Assembly: GCF_016887565.1 (NCBI RefSeq)
Contig: NZ_CP069396.1
Location: forward strand, 8,414,001 to 8,478,000
Source of the DNA: Archangium violaceum
Lineage (GTDB): Bacteria > Myxococcota > Myxococcia > Myxococcales > Myxococcaceae
Direction: 5' to 3'
DNA: 64,000 bases
The position numbers and the translations under genes were made by a program. This document shows positions 17,701 to 25,105 of the stretch, piece by piece; position 1 is the first letter of the stretch; every line of letters begins with the position of its first letter. The notes beneath the pieces are model-generated. The model was not told the origin of the DNA. It worked only from the letters and a program-made list of their open reading frames with translations, and did not search any database.

Positions 17701-18902
17701 GGGGGGAACGGGAAGGCCGACTCGAACTCTTCCTTCGGTGTGTCCTTCACCCAGGGAACGAGGTTCTTGTAGCCGCTGTAGTAGACGGCCACGGCGCCCG
17801 GGTCGCTGATGGTTCGCGTGCGCTGAACCACGATGTCCCGGAAGCGCTCGGCCTTGTGCTCGAGGAGCTCCTCACGGAGCCGATCGGGTCCGATGATCTT
17901 CTTCGGGTTCGTGTGCTCCGACTGGGCGGCGACGAGAGTCCAGATGGGGAGTGCTCGCGCCTTCGCCAGCGTGCTCGAGAGCGTGAGGAGACAATCCTCG
18001 TCGTCCGAGGTGAACTGGGAGCGGCGCAGGTATTCGGACATCTCGTCGATGGCAACGAAGACACCGTGGTACCCGGCCTCCAGGATGTCCTGCACCGCGC
18101 GCGCGAGCCGCTCGCCTCGCTCGGTGGGGATGCGCGGCATCAGGTTCTTGTGACGGTAGAACGCAGTGAGGACCCGCCCTGAGTCGCGCTGGCTCTGAGG
18201 GTCCTGAAGAGCCTTCACGAGCTCGTCGTACTCATACTGGGGCAGCCCGCGCATGAGCCGCTTGTCCGCGAGGAACACCCGCAGGTCGTCGCGGAACGCC
18301 TTCTGGTGTTCCTTCAAGAAGAGGCGGGCGAGATGCTCCTCGGGGTAGACGGCGAGCGGCTTCCCCTCGCGCAAGCCGAACGTGGCCTGCGCCTCCTCGA
18401 GCACGAAGTCCTCGAGCTTCTTCTCGTGCGAGCCACCGCACCCCTCGAGGGAGAACACGATGGGGAAGATCTTCTTGCCCTCGAGCTTCTTCCGCCACAG
18501 CGCGTCGAGACGTGCGCCCGGGCCCGCCCTGTTCTCCTCCTTCTCGCGCTGCTTCACCCGATCCCAGGCCGGAGAGCCACCAATGGCGAGAACGGCCGTG
18601 GCCGCCATCAGGTGCGACTTACCGACGCCGAACTCCGCCTGGACCCAGAAGCCCTGACCTTCACCCTCGGCGACCTTCTCGAGGATGCGGTTCAAGTAGG
18701 CACGAACGGGATCGAGGAAGAACTCGTCGAGCGTCTCCAGACGCACCTTGTTGTTCTTCCGCGATTCAGTGCGCTCGGCGTCGCTCTCTCCCGCCCAGAC
18801 GTGCTGGGTCAGCGAGTAGACGCTCTGGACGCGCTCGGGAACCTTGACGATGTCCTTGAGCGGAGGCCGGCTCGCGAAGCTGTTGAGTTTCATCTGGCTC
18901 AT
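14766..18902 (-). CDS. BREX PglY/BrxC-type ATPase (DUF6079-like)
   Basis: 1378 aa from ATG 18902, which overlaps the methylase stop in ATGA; the longer frame is only Arg-rich read-through. A P-loop FGVGKSHLM lies at residues 91-99 and a Walker B-like GVFVAIDEMSEYL further on; the rest is long and helical. Size, early P-loop and context match the BrxC/PglY (DUF499/DUF6079-like) ATPases, core components of BREX phage-exclusion systems that act with PglX methylases and PglZ. It is the last gene of the six-gene operon. I could not separate BrxC from PglY by eye; PglY is my preferred reading. Confidence 0.75.
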   Translation of the reverse strand: MSQMKLNSFASRPPLKDIVKVPERVQSVYSLTQHVWAGESDAERTESRKNNKVRLETLDEFFLDPVRAYLNRILEKVAEGEGQGFWVQAEFGVGKSHLMAATAVLAIGGSPAWDRVKQREKEENRAGPGARLDALWRKKLEGKKIFPIVFSLEGCGGSHEKKLEDFVLEEAQATFGLREGKPLAVYPEEHLARLFLKEHQKAFRDDLRVFLADKRLMRGLPQYEYDELVKALQDPQSQRDSGRVLTAFYRHKNLMPRIPTERGERLARAVQDILEAGYHGVFVAIDEMSEYLRRSQFTSDDEDCLLTLSSTLAKARALPIWTLVAAQSEHTNPKKIIGPDRLREELLEHKAERFRDIVVQRTRTISDPGAVAVYYSGYKNLVPWVKDTPKEEFESAFPFPPDAIQVIRAISTRLTGTRSTISFLHRALKRAVETGDKDLVPLWKVFDDLMSYNETPSTSSSGAISIRSKFRGEVAALDAAQATLKRITDGQLARPQNRSRAERILNTLFLYHLAGVQGLTKEQILDTVCDLKPNEDELEAQLGHYETILEEMRGKLRNQVRLREGRYEFVPKETGQYDDLVSQATDRLKSDPMLFWQYMDRLMVSADPDAPSPFSEFVPEEDWRQLQVKTTWHGQERSGRVTAADLLRQNARPPEIDTHGNEDDFLVVLARRPMSDKDVEKFLKADAQVDPRLVVWAPAEPSPEEKSTFAAVLAHLLVAEEHKNSAFEKDGRREFRREATRAHTLLQAMYVRGAARTGRTSLDVSMVRGVRGAIESMAQKAMDTCYRSRVLDFGNRKFDALGAVKLVNGLVKRGQAVSEGDQLWSAVENFAGPLGLVRTDNPRRLDPTGSVFFGEIRKRVEERGGAGLEIRTVYNWFTGYDAKDGNESPGLTRRMVDIYLLCLAQQGQIRISDKKGGWIDRATIGEIDFKPEHFRNLNRIELPKALPDWQVFCPYLEVLLQRSDGSLGPKYDKAVADDALAVLRNQHWVRDADVNNVMDALRDLFGTLGPEQQNPFDDLLIYWLQFAEEIRSAPVELEEVFQSLCRAVLVVSGAGEPSALTSEHLTTFRENRRRFVELRDSFETTRLILLRAARLARAQLPTSGVPKQIERAQADVLDELKKVAELVVNPDTVKTRLEPRFRRLEEVYVPAYLDALMSLDSLQADVEEARRKIEGSAELRVLGEFSGFQEAGRILEKVRQESGEAPRALRRRPEDRDAAEQDARATGSVLDVVDNEVLTFRRLSRECDLRREALTRLLDTPRVALRGFASFLRSPRVHALLQAVEDGPKSLSEVLEAQSDEELTDALLTMPGSELKTLAKLLAAVVGDRRPKSVRIGDFEPRSAFLWEASDIDTVVDEFREYLTKQWEDGYYLKIEKE

Positions 18903-21583
18903 TCGTCGGTCCCTTCGTCGTCGCCCGCCGCGTCGTCCTCTCCGGCGTCCTCCGCGACCTTGCCGCTGCGACGGCGACACTGCGCGTAGTAGTCCTCGGC
19001 ATCATACCGCTCGTCCTCGGAGAGCTGACCGAGCTGGTCGATGAGGCCACCCTTCTCGTAGATCGCCACGCCCTCCTCCACCAGACCGAAGGAGGCGCAG
19101 TGCTTGAGCCAGGCCACGAGCGTCTTCGCGTCCGGCAGGCGCTCCTTGGGCAGCTCCCCTTCCCCCTGGAGGAAGGCCGTGTACTGCCGGATGCGGCGGC
19201 CCAGGCCCGTCTGCCGTGCCTTCCGCAAGCTCTGCGCCTCGGCGGCGTCGGGAGTCCGGTGCAACCACTTGTCGCCATCCTTGAAGCGCACGAGGTACTC
19301 ATCGAGGAAGTCGACCAGGTTGCGGCGCGGCGTCTTTCCCGCCGCTCGCGCCTTCAACCACCGGGTCAGGTAGAAGAACAGGCAGTCGTAGAACTCGACG
19401 CCCTTGAGCCTGCCGCCGAGCTCGAACTTCCCCGCCTGCTTCTTGTCCTGGATGAGCGTGTCTTGAATCCAGCGCTGCACCTGGGTCTCATCGCAGTCGT
19501 CCCCCGCGAGGTCTGGCCTTCGCAGCACGACCTCCGCCGCGAGGCTCGAGCGGACCCCCATCATCCGGAGGCGCGCGAACTGGACGAGCGCTTCACCGGC
19601 CTTCTCCTCGTTCTTGATGTCGTTCTCGGAGAGGCTCTCGAACTGCTCTTTCAGGAACCAGCGTCCCGACTCGGACCGTACGGCGATCTCGGACAGAAGG
19701 TCGTCGAAGCGGTGCTCGGCCATCTGCCCGCGTGACAGCAGGCGCCTGGCCACGACGTCCCAGAGTCGGTCACGCGTCTGCCCTCCTCGTGTCCCGAGCT
19801 CGCCGAGCAATATCTCCCGGACACGATCAGAGACCGACGCCTCGCTGGCGGCCTGGGGCTGGTTCTCCCCTTCCGCACCAGCCTTGCGGCAGTTGAGCAC
19901 CAGATCCGACTTGACGACCACCTCGGCGGTATTCGCGTTCTGTGACTTGGATCGAGGCTCCAGTGTCGTGACGCTCTCGATGACGAAGCCGACATCCAGC
20001 AGGACATCCTGAAGGGCGGTCCACGTGGAAGGATCGGTGTCGTGATAGCAGACGGAGACACAGCGGCGCGGCTTCAGCACGCGATGGATCTCCGAGAACA
20101 CGACGCGTATCGCGGAGAGCCAGGCATCGAATGACTTGCCACGGCTCTCGTTCTCCACGATCTCATCGACGAGCCAGTCCGCCTTGACGCCGAGCATCGC
20201 CTCCCAGAAGAGGTTCAACTCCCCGTACTGCATCTTGAAGGTATAGGGCGGGTCCGTGAAGACGTAGTCCACCGAGGACGAAGGGACGCGGCGGAGCCCT
20301 TGCGCGGCGGGCTCGTTCGAGATGAGCGCGTGGCCGGGGGAACTCGGGGCCATCGCCGCCTTGTGCTCGAAGTGCCCCAATATCTGACTCTTCGCTTGTG
20401 ACAGGTACTTCGTCGGACGGGCCTCCATCCGGAGGGGAGCGATGTAGTAGGTCCCCTTGTTGACCCGCCCGACACCATCGGCGTTGCACCCCATCAGCAT
20501 GGAGCACTTGTGGACGATCCACGTCAGGAACAGACGCGGATCCACGTGGGCTTCGCGTGGCGCTTCGAGGAGCGAGGAGAGCGCGGCGCGATTCCTGGCC
20601 GTGAAGAAGTCCCCCACGGTCTCGATCCCGAAGTTCCACAGGGCGTCCCGCTGGTACCGAAGACCCTTGGGGAAGGCCATCTTGAAGGCGGGATGTGCCT
20701 TCCTGGCGTCCCGGGCCGCCGTGGCGACCCGCACGTCTTCGCGGACCGCGGCCAGGGCCTTGGGGTCGTCATCGAGCACCGTGCGAAGCGCGGCCTTCGG
20801 CCTGCACCCTCCGAGGCACGAGACCTTCGTGCCCACGGGAACCGCGGGAAACTTCTTGGAGCGGGTGGAGACCGCGAAGTCGCGGTTCGGCTTTCCACCG
20901 TTGTCCGCGAGGCACCCCGGGCAGACACGCGCCTTCTTCAGCGCGCCATCCGCCTGGGGGACGGGCTTCTCGGGACACGAATAGATGGGGACGATCTTCG
21001 CGCACTGCGGGCACTGGTACTGATCGCTCCAGAGCACGTATTCGATCAGTGCGTCACCACCGCACCGATGGCATCGGGTCTGGAACTCGGCGTCGGCACG
21101 ATCCCCGCGTCCTTCACCCAGCAGCAGGTCCAGAGACTGCTTCGCCGCACCCGGTGGCGGCAGGAGCGTGTAGTGATACGCCAGGAAGCAGGCCGCGGGA
21201 GACACGTCGAACAGGAGCGCATTGCGTCCAGAGACGACCGCCGCACATCCCGTCGTTCCCGACCCGCACATCGGGTCCAGGACGAGGTCCCCTTCTTGCG
21301 TGTAGTGCTTGATGTACTCGGCGATGGCCGAAGGGTCCTTCTTCGACCAGTAGGTGTGCATCGTGTACAGCTTGTTGTGCTTGTGGGTCTCGATGTCCTT
21401 TTCGAACGCGGAGGACGCGTACGGAGCGTCGCTCCCGGTCCGGTGGGCCTGGACGAAGGCCTCCACCTCGGGATGAGGGCCAACGGTCGAGGCCGAGGGG
21501 ACGGACGTCGATGCTCCGCTCTCGTCCGAGAGCAGGTGCATCTGAGAAGACTCGACCTTGCGAGTGCTGCTGCGCCTTGCCAT
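18899..21583 (-). CDS. BREX adenine-specific DNA methylase with zinc ribbons (COG1743/PglXI-like)
   Basis: 894 aa from ATG 21583. SAM-binding motif I is DPMCGSGT (103-110) and catalytic motif IV is DPPY (444-447), so motif I precedes motif IV. Between them are Cys pairs at CHRC (171), CPQC (191), CPGC (221) and CLGGC (256), consistent with inserted zinc ribbons. This plan matches the COG1743 'adenine-specific methylase with Zn ribbon' group, the PglXI type of BREX type 3, rather than the long PglX of type 1. It likely marks host DNA. The C-terminal ~300 aa after the catalytic core look helical and were not recognised. The next gene starts in ATGA. Confidence 0.82.
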   Translation of the reverse strand: MARRSSTRKVESSQMHLLSDESGASTSVPSASTVGPHPEVEAFVQAHRTGSDAPYASSAFEKDIETHKHNKLYTMHTYWSKKDPSAIAEYIKHYTQEGDLVLDPMCGSGTTGCAAVVSGRNALLFDVSPAACFLAYHYTLLPPPGAAKQSLDLLLGEGRGDRADAEFQTRCHRCGGDALIEYVLWSDQYQCPQCAKIVPIYSCPEKPVPQADGALKKARVCPGCLADNGGKPNRDFAVSTRSKKFPAVPVGTKVSCLGGCRPKAALRTVLDDDPKALAAVREDVRVATAARDARKAHPAFKMAFPKGLRYQRDALWNFGIETVGDFFTARNRAALSSLLEAPREAHVDPRLFLTWIVHKCSMLMGCNADGVGRVNKGTYYIAPLRMEARPTKYLSQAKSQILGHFEHKAAMAPSSPGHALISNEPAAQGLRRVPSSSVDYVFTDPPYTFKMQYGELNLFWEAMLGVKADWLVDEIVENESRGKSFDAWLSAIRVVFSEIHRVLKPRRCVSVCYHDTDPSTWTALQDVLLDVGFVIESVTTLEPRSKSQNANTAEVVVKSDLVLNCRKAGAEGENQPQAASEASVSDRVREILLGELGTRGGQTRDRLWDVVARRLLSRGQMAEHRFDDLLSEIAVRSESGRWFLKEQFESLSENDIKNEEKAGEALVQFARLRMMGVRSSLAAEVVLRRPDLAGDDCDETQVQRWIQDTLIQDKKQAGKFELGGRLKGVEFYDCLFFYLTRWLKARAAGKTPRRNLVDFLDEYLVRFKDGDKWLHRTPDAAEAQSLRKARQTGLGRRIRQYTAFLQGEGELPKERLPDAKTLVAWLKHCASFGLVEEGVAIYEKGGLIDQLGQLSEDERYDAEDYYAQCRRRSGKVAEDAGEDDAAGDDEGTDE

Positions 21584-21593
21584 GACAGTTTCC

Positions 21594-22178
21594 CTAATCC
21601 GCGAGCTCGAAGACCCAGCCCGAGTTCTTGAACACCAGCGCCTCGGGGAATTCCCTACGAGACTCGGCGTCCTCGTCGAAGATCCACAGCCGCCCATCCC
21701 GCATCCTGCCCGGGACGAGCAGGCAGACGCGCTTGCCGTTGATCGCCACCTGGCGAGCGAGCGAGATGTCGTTGCCGCCCAGGTCATAAGCGTACAGCAG
21801 TTCGAAGTCGGCCACGAACAAGCCCACGGTACCGGCGGCCTCGATCCGGCTCGTCATGAGGTCCCGAAAGGTGGAGGACAGGAGCCCCTTGAGCTGCTCA
21901 TCGCGACGCTGATCGGCGAGGCGCCCGGCCTGCGCATAGGTGCCACGAGCCTTCAGGTGGCCGAGGAGGTCGTGGCTCAGGGAGAGATACTCGACCGCGC
22001 CAAGCTTGTTGAAGCTGCCCTTGGCGACCTCCTTCTTGAGGCGCTCGGAGAAGCGTCGCAGCGACGCCTGGCTGCCGAACACGCAATACACATGGCGGTC
22101 GTGGGCTGGCGCGGCGAAGAGCGCGGCCAGCTCACGGAGCACATCGGACGGAGGTAGCTTGCGAACGTCGTTGGACAT
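21594..22178 (-). CDS. BrxB-like BREX protein
   Basis: 194 aa. No catalytic motif is seen. The predicted alternation of helices and strands, ending in VCLLVPGRMRDGRLWIF, resembles the C-terminal half of BrxB (DUF1788), in which a VPVVLFxPGxYDGxxLxLF-type strand pair occurs. BrxB is a small essential component of BREX type 1 of unknown biochemistry. It sits 6 nt after the BrxA-like gene and 10 nt before the methylase gene. The assignment comes from pattern and context rather than a firm motif; a BrxF-type component is the main alternative, although no P-loop is present. Confidence 0.5.
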   Translation of the reverse strand: MSNDVRKLPPSDVLRELAALFAAPAHDRHVYCVFGSQASLRRFSERLKKEVAKGSFNKLGAVEYLSLSHDLLGHLKARGTYAQAGRLADQRRDEQLKGLLSSTFRDLMTSRIEAAGTVGLFVADFELLYAYDLGGNDISLARQVAINGKRVCLLVPGRMRDGRLWIFDEDAESRREFPEALVFKNSGWVFELAD

Positions 22179-22184
22179 GTGGCG

Positions 22185-23102
22185 TCACTTGTCCTGGGGA
22201 AGCAATGGGAGTTGTACCGGCTCCGCCCTGCCCTTGCGCTTGCTCTTCCGAGGAGCGCCCGCCGCGGGCTTTCGCTTCTTCACGGGCTTCGGAGGCACGG
22301 GGTCTTTCCTGGCCTCGGGCTCGGGGGTTGGAGATGGCGGCGGGGACGAAGGTTCGCCGAAGAGCCTGCCAAGCCGTACCTCGGCGGAGTCGGCGAGCGT
22401 GAACTGGTGGTACTGGTCGAGCTCGGAGATCTTGCTCACGTGGCCGGCGCGCCGCGCGGCCTCCAGCATTCCGGGAAGGCACGGGCGCGGCCAGAGCATC
22501 GCGCGGAGGAGGGGCTGTCCGGCGAGCTGCTCGACACGAACCATCGCGCGCTCGGGATAGAGGCGAGCGAGGACGTAGAAGAACGCCTCGGGGGAAGGCT
22601 CGGACCAGACCGGGATGTACACGGCGGGTTTCGGTGACGAGATCTTCCGGCACCTTCGAAAGGTCGCCACGGCGGCCGTGGCCACCCGGTCCGAGTCGCG
22701 GCCCCCAAGGCGTCGCTCGAGGAAGGCCAGGAGCGAGTCCCGGGAGCTGCCTTCCGGCGGCAGCTCCGCCAGCCACAGAGAGGCGATCTCTTGAAGGACG
22801 GGGCTGGCTTGCAGCATCTCGAAGTAGAGGATCTCGCGCCCTGTGCGGGAGTCGCCGTAGCGCGCGAGCGCCCGCGCGAGGGCCAGGTTCATCTGCCCGT
22901 CCTGGGAGAAGCGCTGGGAGATGTACTCGGCGAAGCGCTGTCGCGTCTGGACGCTCGACTGCGGGAGCTGCGCGATCAGGTATGCGCGGAAGGCGCTGGA
23001 CGTCGGGTGCTCGACCGCCGCGGGGAGATACCGGAGGCTCTCCTCGACCAGCGGGTTGTTGAAGTACGTCCGCCGCGCGCGTTGGGAGAGCGCCCTGCTC
23101 AA
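22185..23102 (-). CDS. BrxA-like BREX protein with basic C-terminal tail
   Basis: 305 aa from a TTG start overlapping the brxL stop in TTGA; a perfect AAGGAGG lies six bases upstream inside brxL, which fixes this start. The first ~190 aa are helical and recall BrxA (DUF1819, NusB-like fold), with its series of short helices around RFAEYISQRF and ILYFEMLQASPVL. The last ~70 aa are a Pro/Lys/Arg-rich tail ending VQLPLLPQDK that could bind nucleic acid. BrxA binds DNA in characterised systems. Family membership is inferred; an unrelated BREX accessory protein remains possible. Confidence 0.5.
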   Translation of the reverse strand: MSRALSQRARRTYFNNPLVEESLRYLPAAVEHPTSSAFRAYLIAQLPQSSVQTRQRFAEYISQRFSQDGQMNLALARALARYGDSRTGREILYFEMLQASPVLQEIASLWLAELPPEGSSRDSLLAFLERRLGGRDSDRVATAAVATFRRCRKISSPKPAVYIPVWSEPSPEAFFYVLARLYPERAMVRVEQLAGQPLLRAMLWPRPCLPGMLEAARRAGHVSKISELDQYHQFTLADSAEVRLGRLFGEPSSPPPSPTPEPEARKDPVPPKPVKKRKPAAGAPRKSKRKGRAEPVQLPLLPQDK

Positions 23103-25105
23103 ACGAGAACCTCCTTCAGCGCTTCTTCCGCCTTCTCGACGAACACCAACTGCACGCCGCGGCAGACGTCGGCGGGGAGCTCGCGCACCTCCCGCTCGTT
23201 CTCCTTGGGGAGGATCACGACGCGGGCGCCCGCATCCCGGGCCGCCGCGATCTTGGGTGCCACTCCGCCGATCCCCAGGATGTTCCCGTGGAGGGTGATC
23301 TCACCGGTCATGGCGACGTCGTTTCGCACCTTGCGATGGGTCAGTGCGGACACGATTCCCACGGCGAACGCGAGGCCAGCGGAGGGACCCTCCTTGGCGA
23401 TCGCTCCCTGGAGCGCGAGCACCGAGAGGTCGTAGCCCCCCTTGAGCTCGCTCACGATCTGAAGGGACTTGCGCCGGTGGGACACGTACTCGTACGCGGC
23501 CTTCACGGACTCCTTCATGGACTTGCCCATCGACCCGAGGCGGTGAAGCGCACCATTTCCCTTCTGCGCGACGACCTCGATCACCTGCAGGCTGCCGGCA
23601 CCGTCTCCCCCCACGGCCAGCCCCACGACGACTCCGACCTGCGGCTCGCTGGGAATGCGGAGCGACCTGCGCCGGGCGCGCTCGGGCGGCTCCACCAGCG
23701 TGCGCTTTCCCGCGATCTCGAACTCCATCGTGTACTTGGGGTACTCGCCCGGAGCGAGCACCGAGAGCTGGTCCTTGACGCGCTGACGGGCCTCGACGGC
23801 GAAGGCCACGTACTCGGCCAGCTCCTCATCGGTGGCGCGCCCGTCCGGGTGCAGCAGCTTCATGAGTCCGCGCACGACCTTGTGGATGGCCTCGACGTCC
23901 CGTCCCTTCGCATTGCGAAGCACATAGCGGGTACTGGGATCGGTCGGGAGCAGCGAGCCACGAAGCAGATGGAGGAGCTCGGCGAAGTAGTCCAGGGTGA
24001 ACCCGTAGCCCTCCGCGAAGCTCTTGTCCGTCAGCTTCGGCATCTCCCAGCCCGGCAGGAACCCGTGAATGCGCTCGAACAGCGCCGTGTCGACCAGCTC
24101 CTCCGGCAGGGGCTCGAAGAGATGGTCGTACTTCTCGTGGGGCTGGTTGCCGAGAACATCGAGGTTGCCGATGAAGACGATCGACGCCTCGCCCTTCACC
24201 TGGAAGCGGCCGAGGCTGAAGTTGCCGTACTCCATGTAGTCCTTGAAGATGGAGACGGTGGCGGTCGGATCCTTGAACTCCGTGTTGGCGATTTCGTCGA
24301 AGACGAGCGTGTCGAACTGAGCGACGAGCCCCGGCTTGCCGGTGCCGCCGTGGACGAACAGCGCCGCTGGCGTCGCTCGTCCTCCGGAGAGCATGTACGA
24401 GTAGTACGAGAGGTTCTTGTACCCGTAGCTCTTGCCGGTCTCCCTCGGGCCCAGCTCGATCAGATGGACCATCCGCTCCGCCATCGGCACGAGGCGCAGG
24501 ATGGTGAGCAGCTGCTGTCGGAACGACAGCACCTCGGGGTTGAGGCCAATGGTGTTCACGAGCAGGGCGAGCCACTCGTCCCGCGTGAACTGGGAGCGCT
24601 TCTCGAGGAACTCGCTGATGTCGATCCGGCCGTGCTGGAACGGGGTGAAGTCGGAGAGCAGCAGGGGGGTGATCTTGCCCTTCCAGACCTGCGCCTCGTC
24701 GTACGTCAGCTCGGCGATTCCCCACATTCCGCCCATGAGGCGCGGGTACTTGTTGACCAGTCCCTCATCGACATGGACGTGCCGCTCGTTCAACGCGGCG
24801 AGCTGCGCCCAGTACTTGTCCTCGCTCGTCTCCAGTCGAACCTCGACCCGGGCGATCAGATCCAGGCTGCGCTTCTGCTTCAGCTCGTGGAGGATCCGGG
24901 GAGCATCGGCCGGTGAGGCGTAGTTCTCGGCGAGCTTGCGGCGAACACGACCGAGCTCGGCCTCGAAGTCATCCCCAGGGCAGAACTGGTTGATCAGGTA
25001 CTCGAGAACATACCGGGGGAACTCCTTCAGGTCGGCGAGGCGCGTCCGTCGCTTCTCGACGACCAGCCGGCCGAACACCTCGGGTATCTTCGTCTCCCGC
25101 CCCAT
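23099..25105 (-). CDS. brxL: BrxL Lon-like AAA+ protein
   Basis: 668 aa. N-terminal BrxL-specific region, AAA+ module with Walker A GPRETGKSY (219-227) and Walker B LVFDEIAN (about 267-274), and a C-terminal Lon-type domain with EGPSAG (Ser575) and a Lys at 618 in the order of the Ser-Lys dyad. BrxL proteins are DNA-binding AAA+ hexamers required in BREX types 1 and 4. ATG at 25105 forms TGATG with the pglZ stop; a GTG at 25108 gives a GTGA overlap. Both imply coupling to pglZ. Expected length for the family. Confidence 0.9.
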   Translation of the reverse strand: MGRETKIPEVFGRLVVEKRRTRLADLKEFPRYVLEYLINQFCPGDDFEAELGRVRRKLAENYASPADAPRILHELKQKRSLDLIARVEVRLETSEDKYWAQLAALNERHVHVDEGLVNKYPRLMGGMWGIAELTYDEAQVWKGKITPLLLSDFTPFQHGRIDISEFLEKRSQFTRDEWLALLVNTIGLNPEVLSFRQQLLTILRLVPMAERMVHLIELGPRETGKSYGYKNLSYYSYMLSGGRATPAALFVHGGTGKPGLVAQFDTLVFDEIANTEFKDPTATVSIFKDYMEYGNFSLGRFQVKGEASIVFIGNLDVLGNQPHEKYDHLFEPLPEELVDTALFERIHGFLPGWEMPKLTDKSFAEGYGFTLDYFAELLHLLRGSLLPTDPSTRYVLRNAKGRDVEAIHKVVRGLMKLLHPDGRATDEELAEYVAFAVEARQRVKDQLSVLAPGEYPKYTMEFEIAGKRTLVEPPERARRRSLRIPSEPQVGVVVGLAVGGDGAGSLQVIEVVAQKGNGALHRLGSMGKSMKESVKAAYEYVSHRRKSLQIVSELKGGYDLSVLALQGAIAKEGPSAGLAFAVGIVSALTHRKVRNDVAMTGEITLHGNILGIGGVAPKIAAARDAGARVVILPKENEREVRELPADVCRGVQLVFVEKAEEALKEVLV

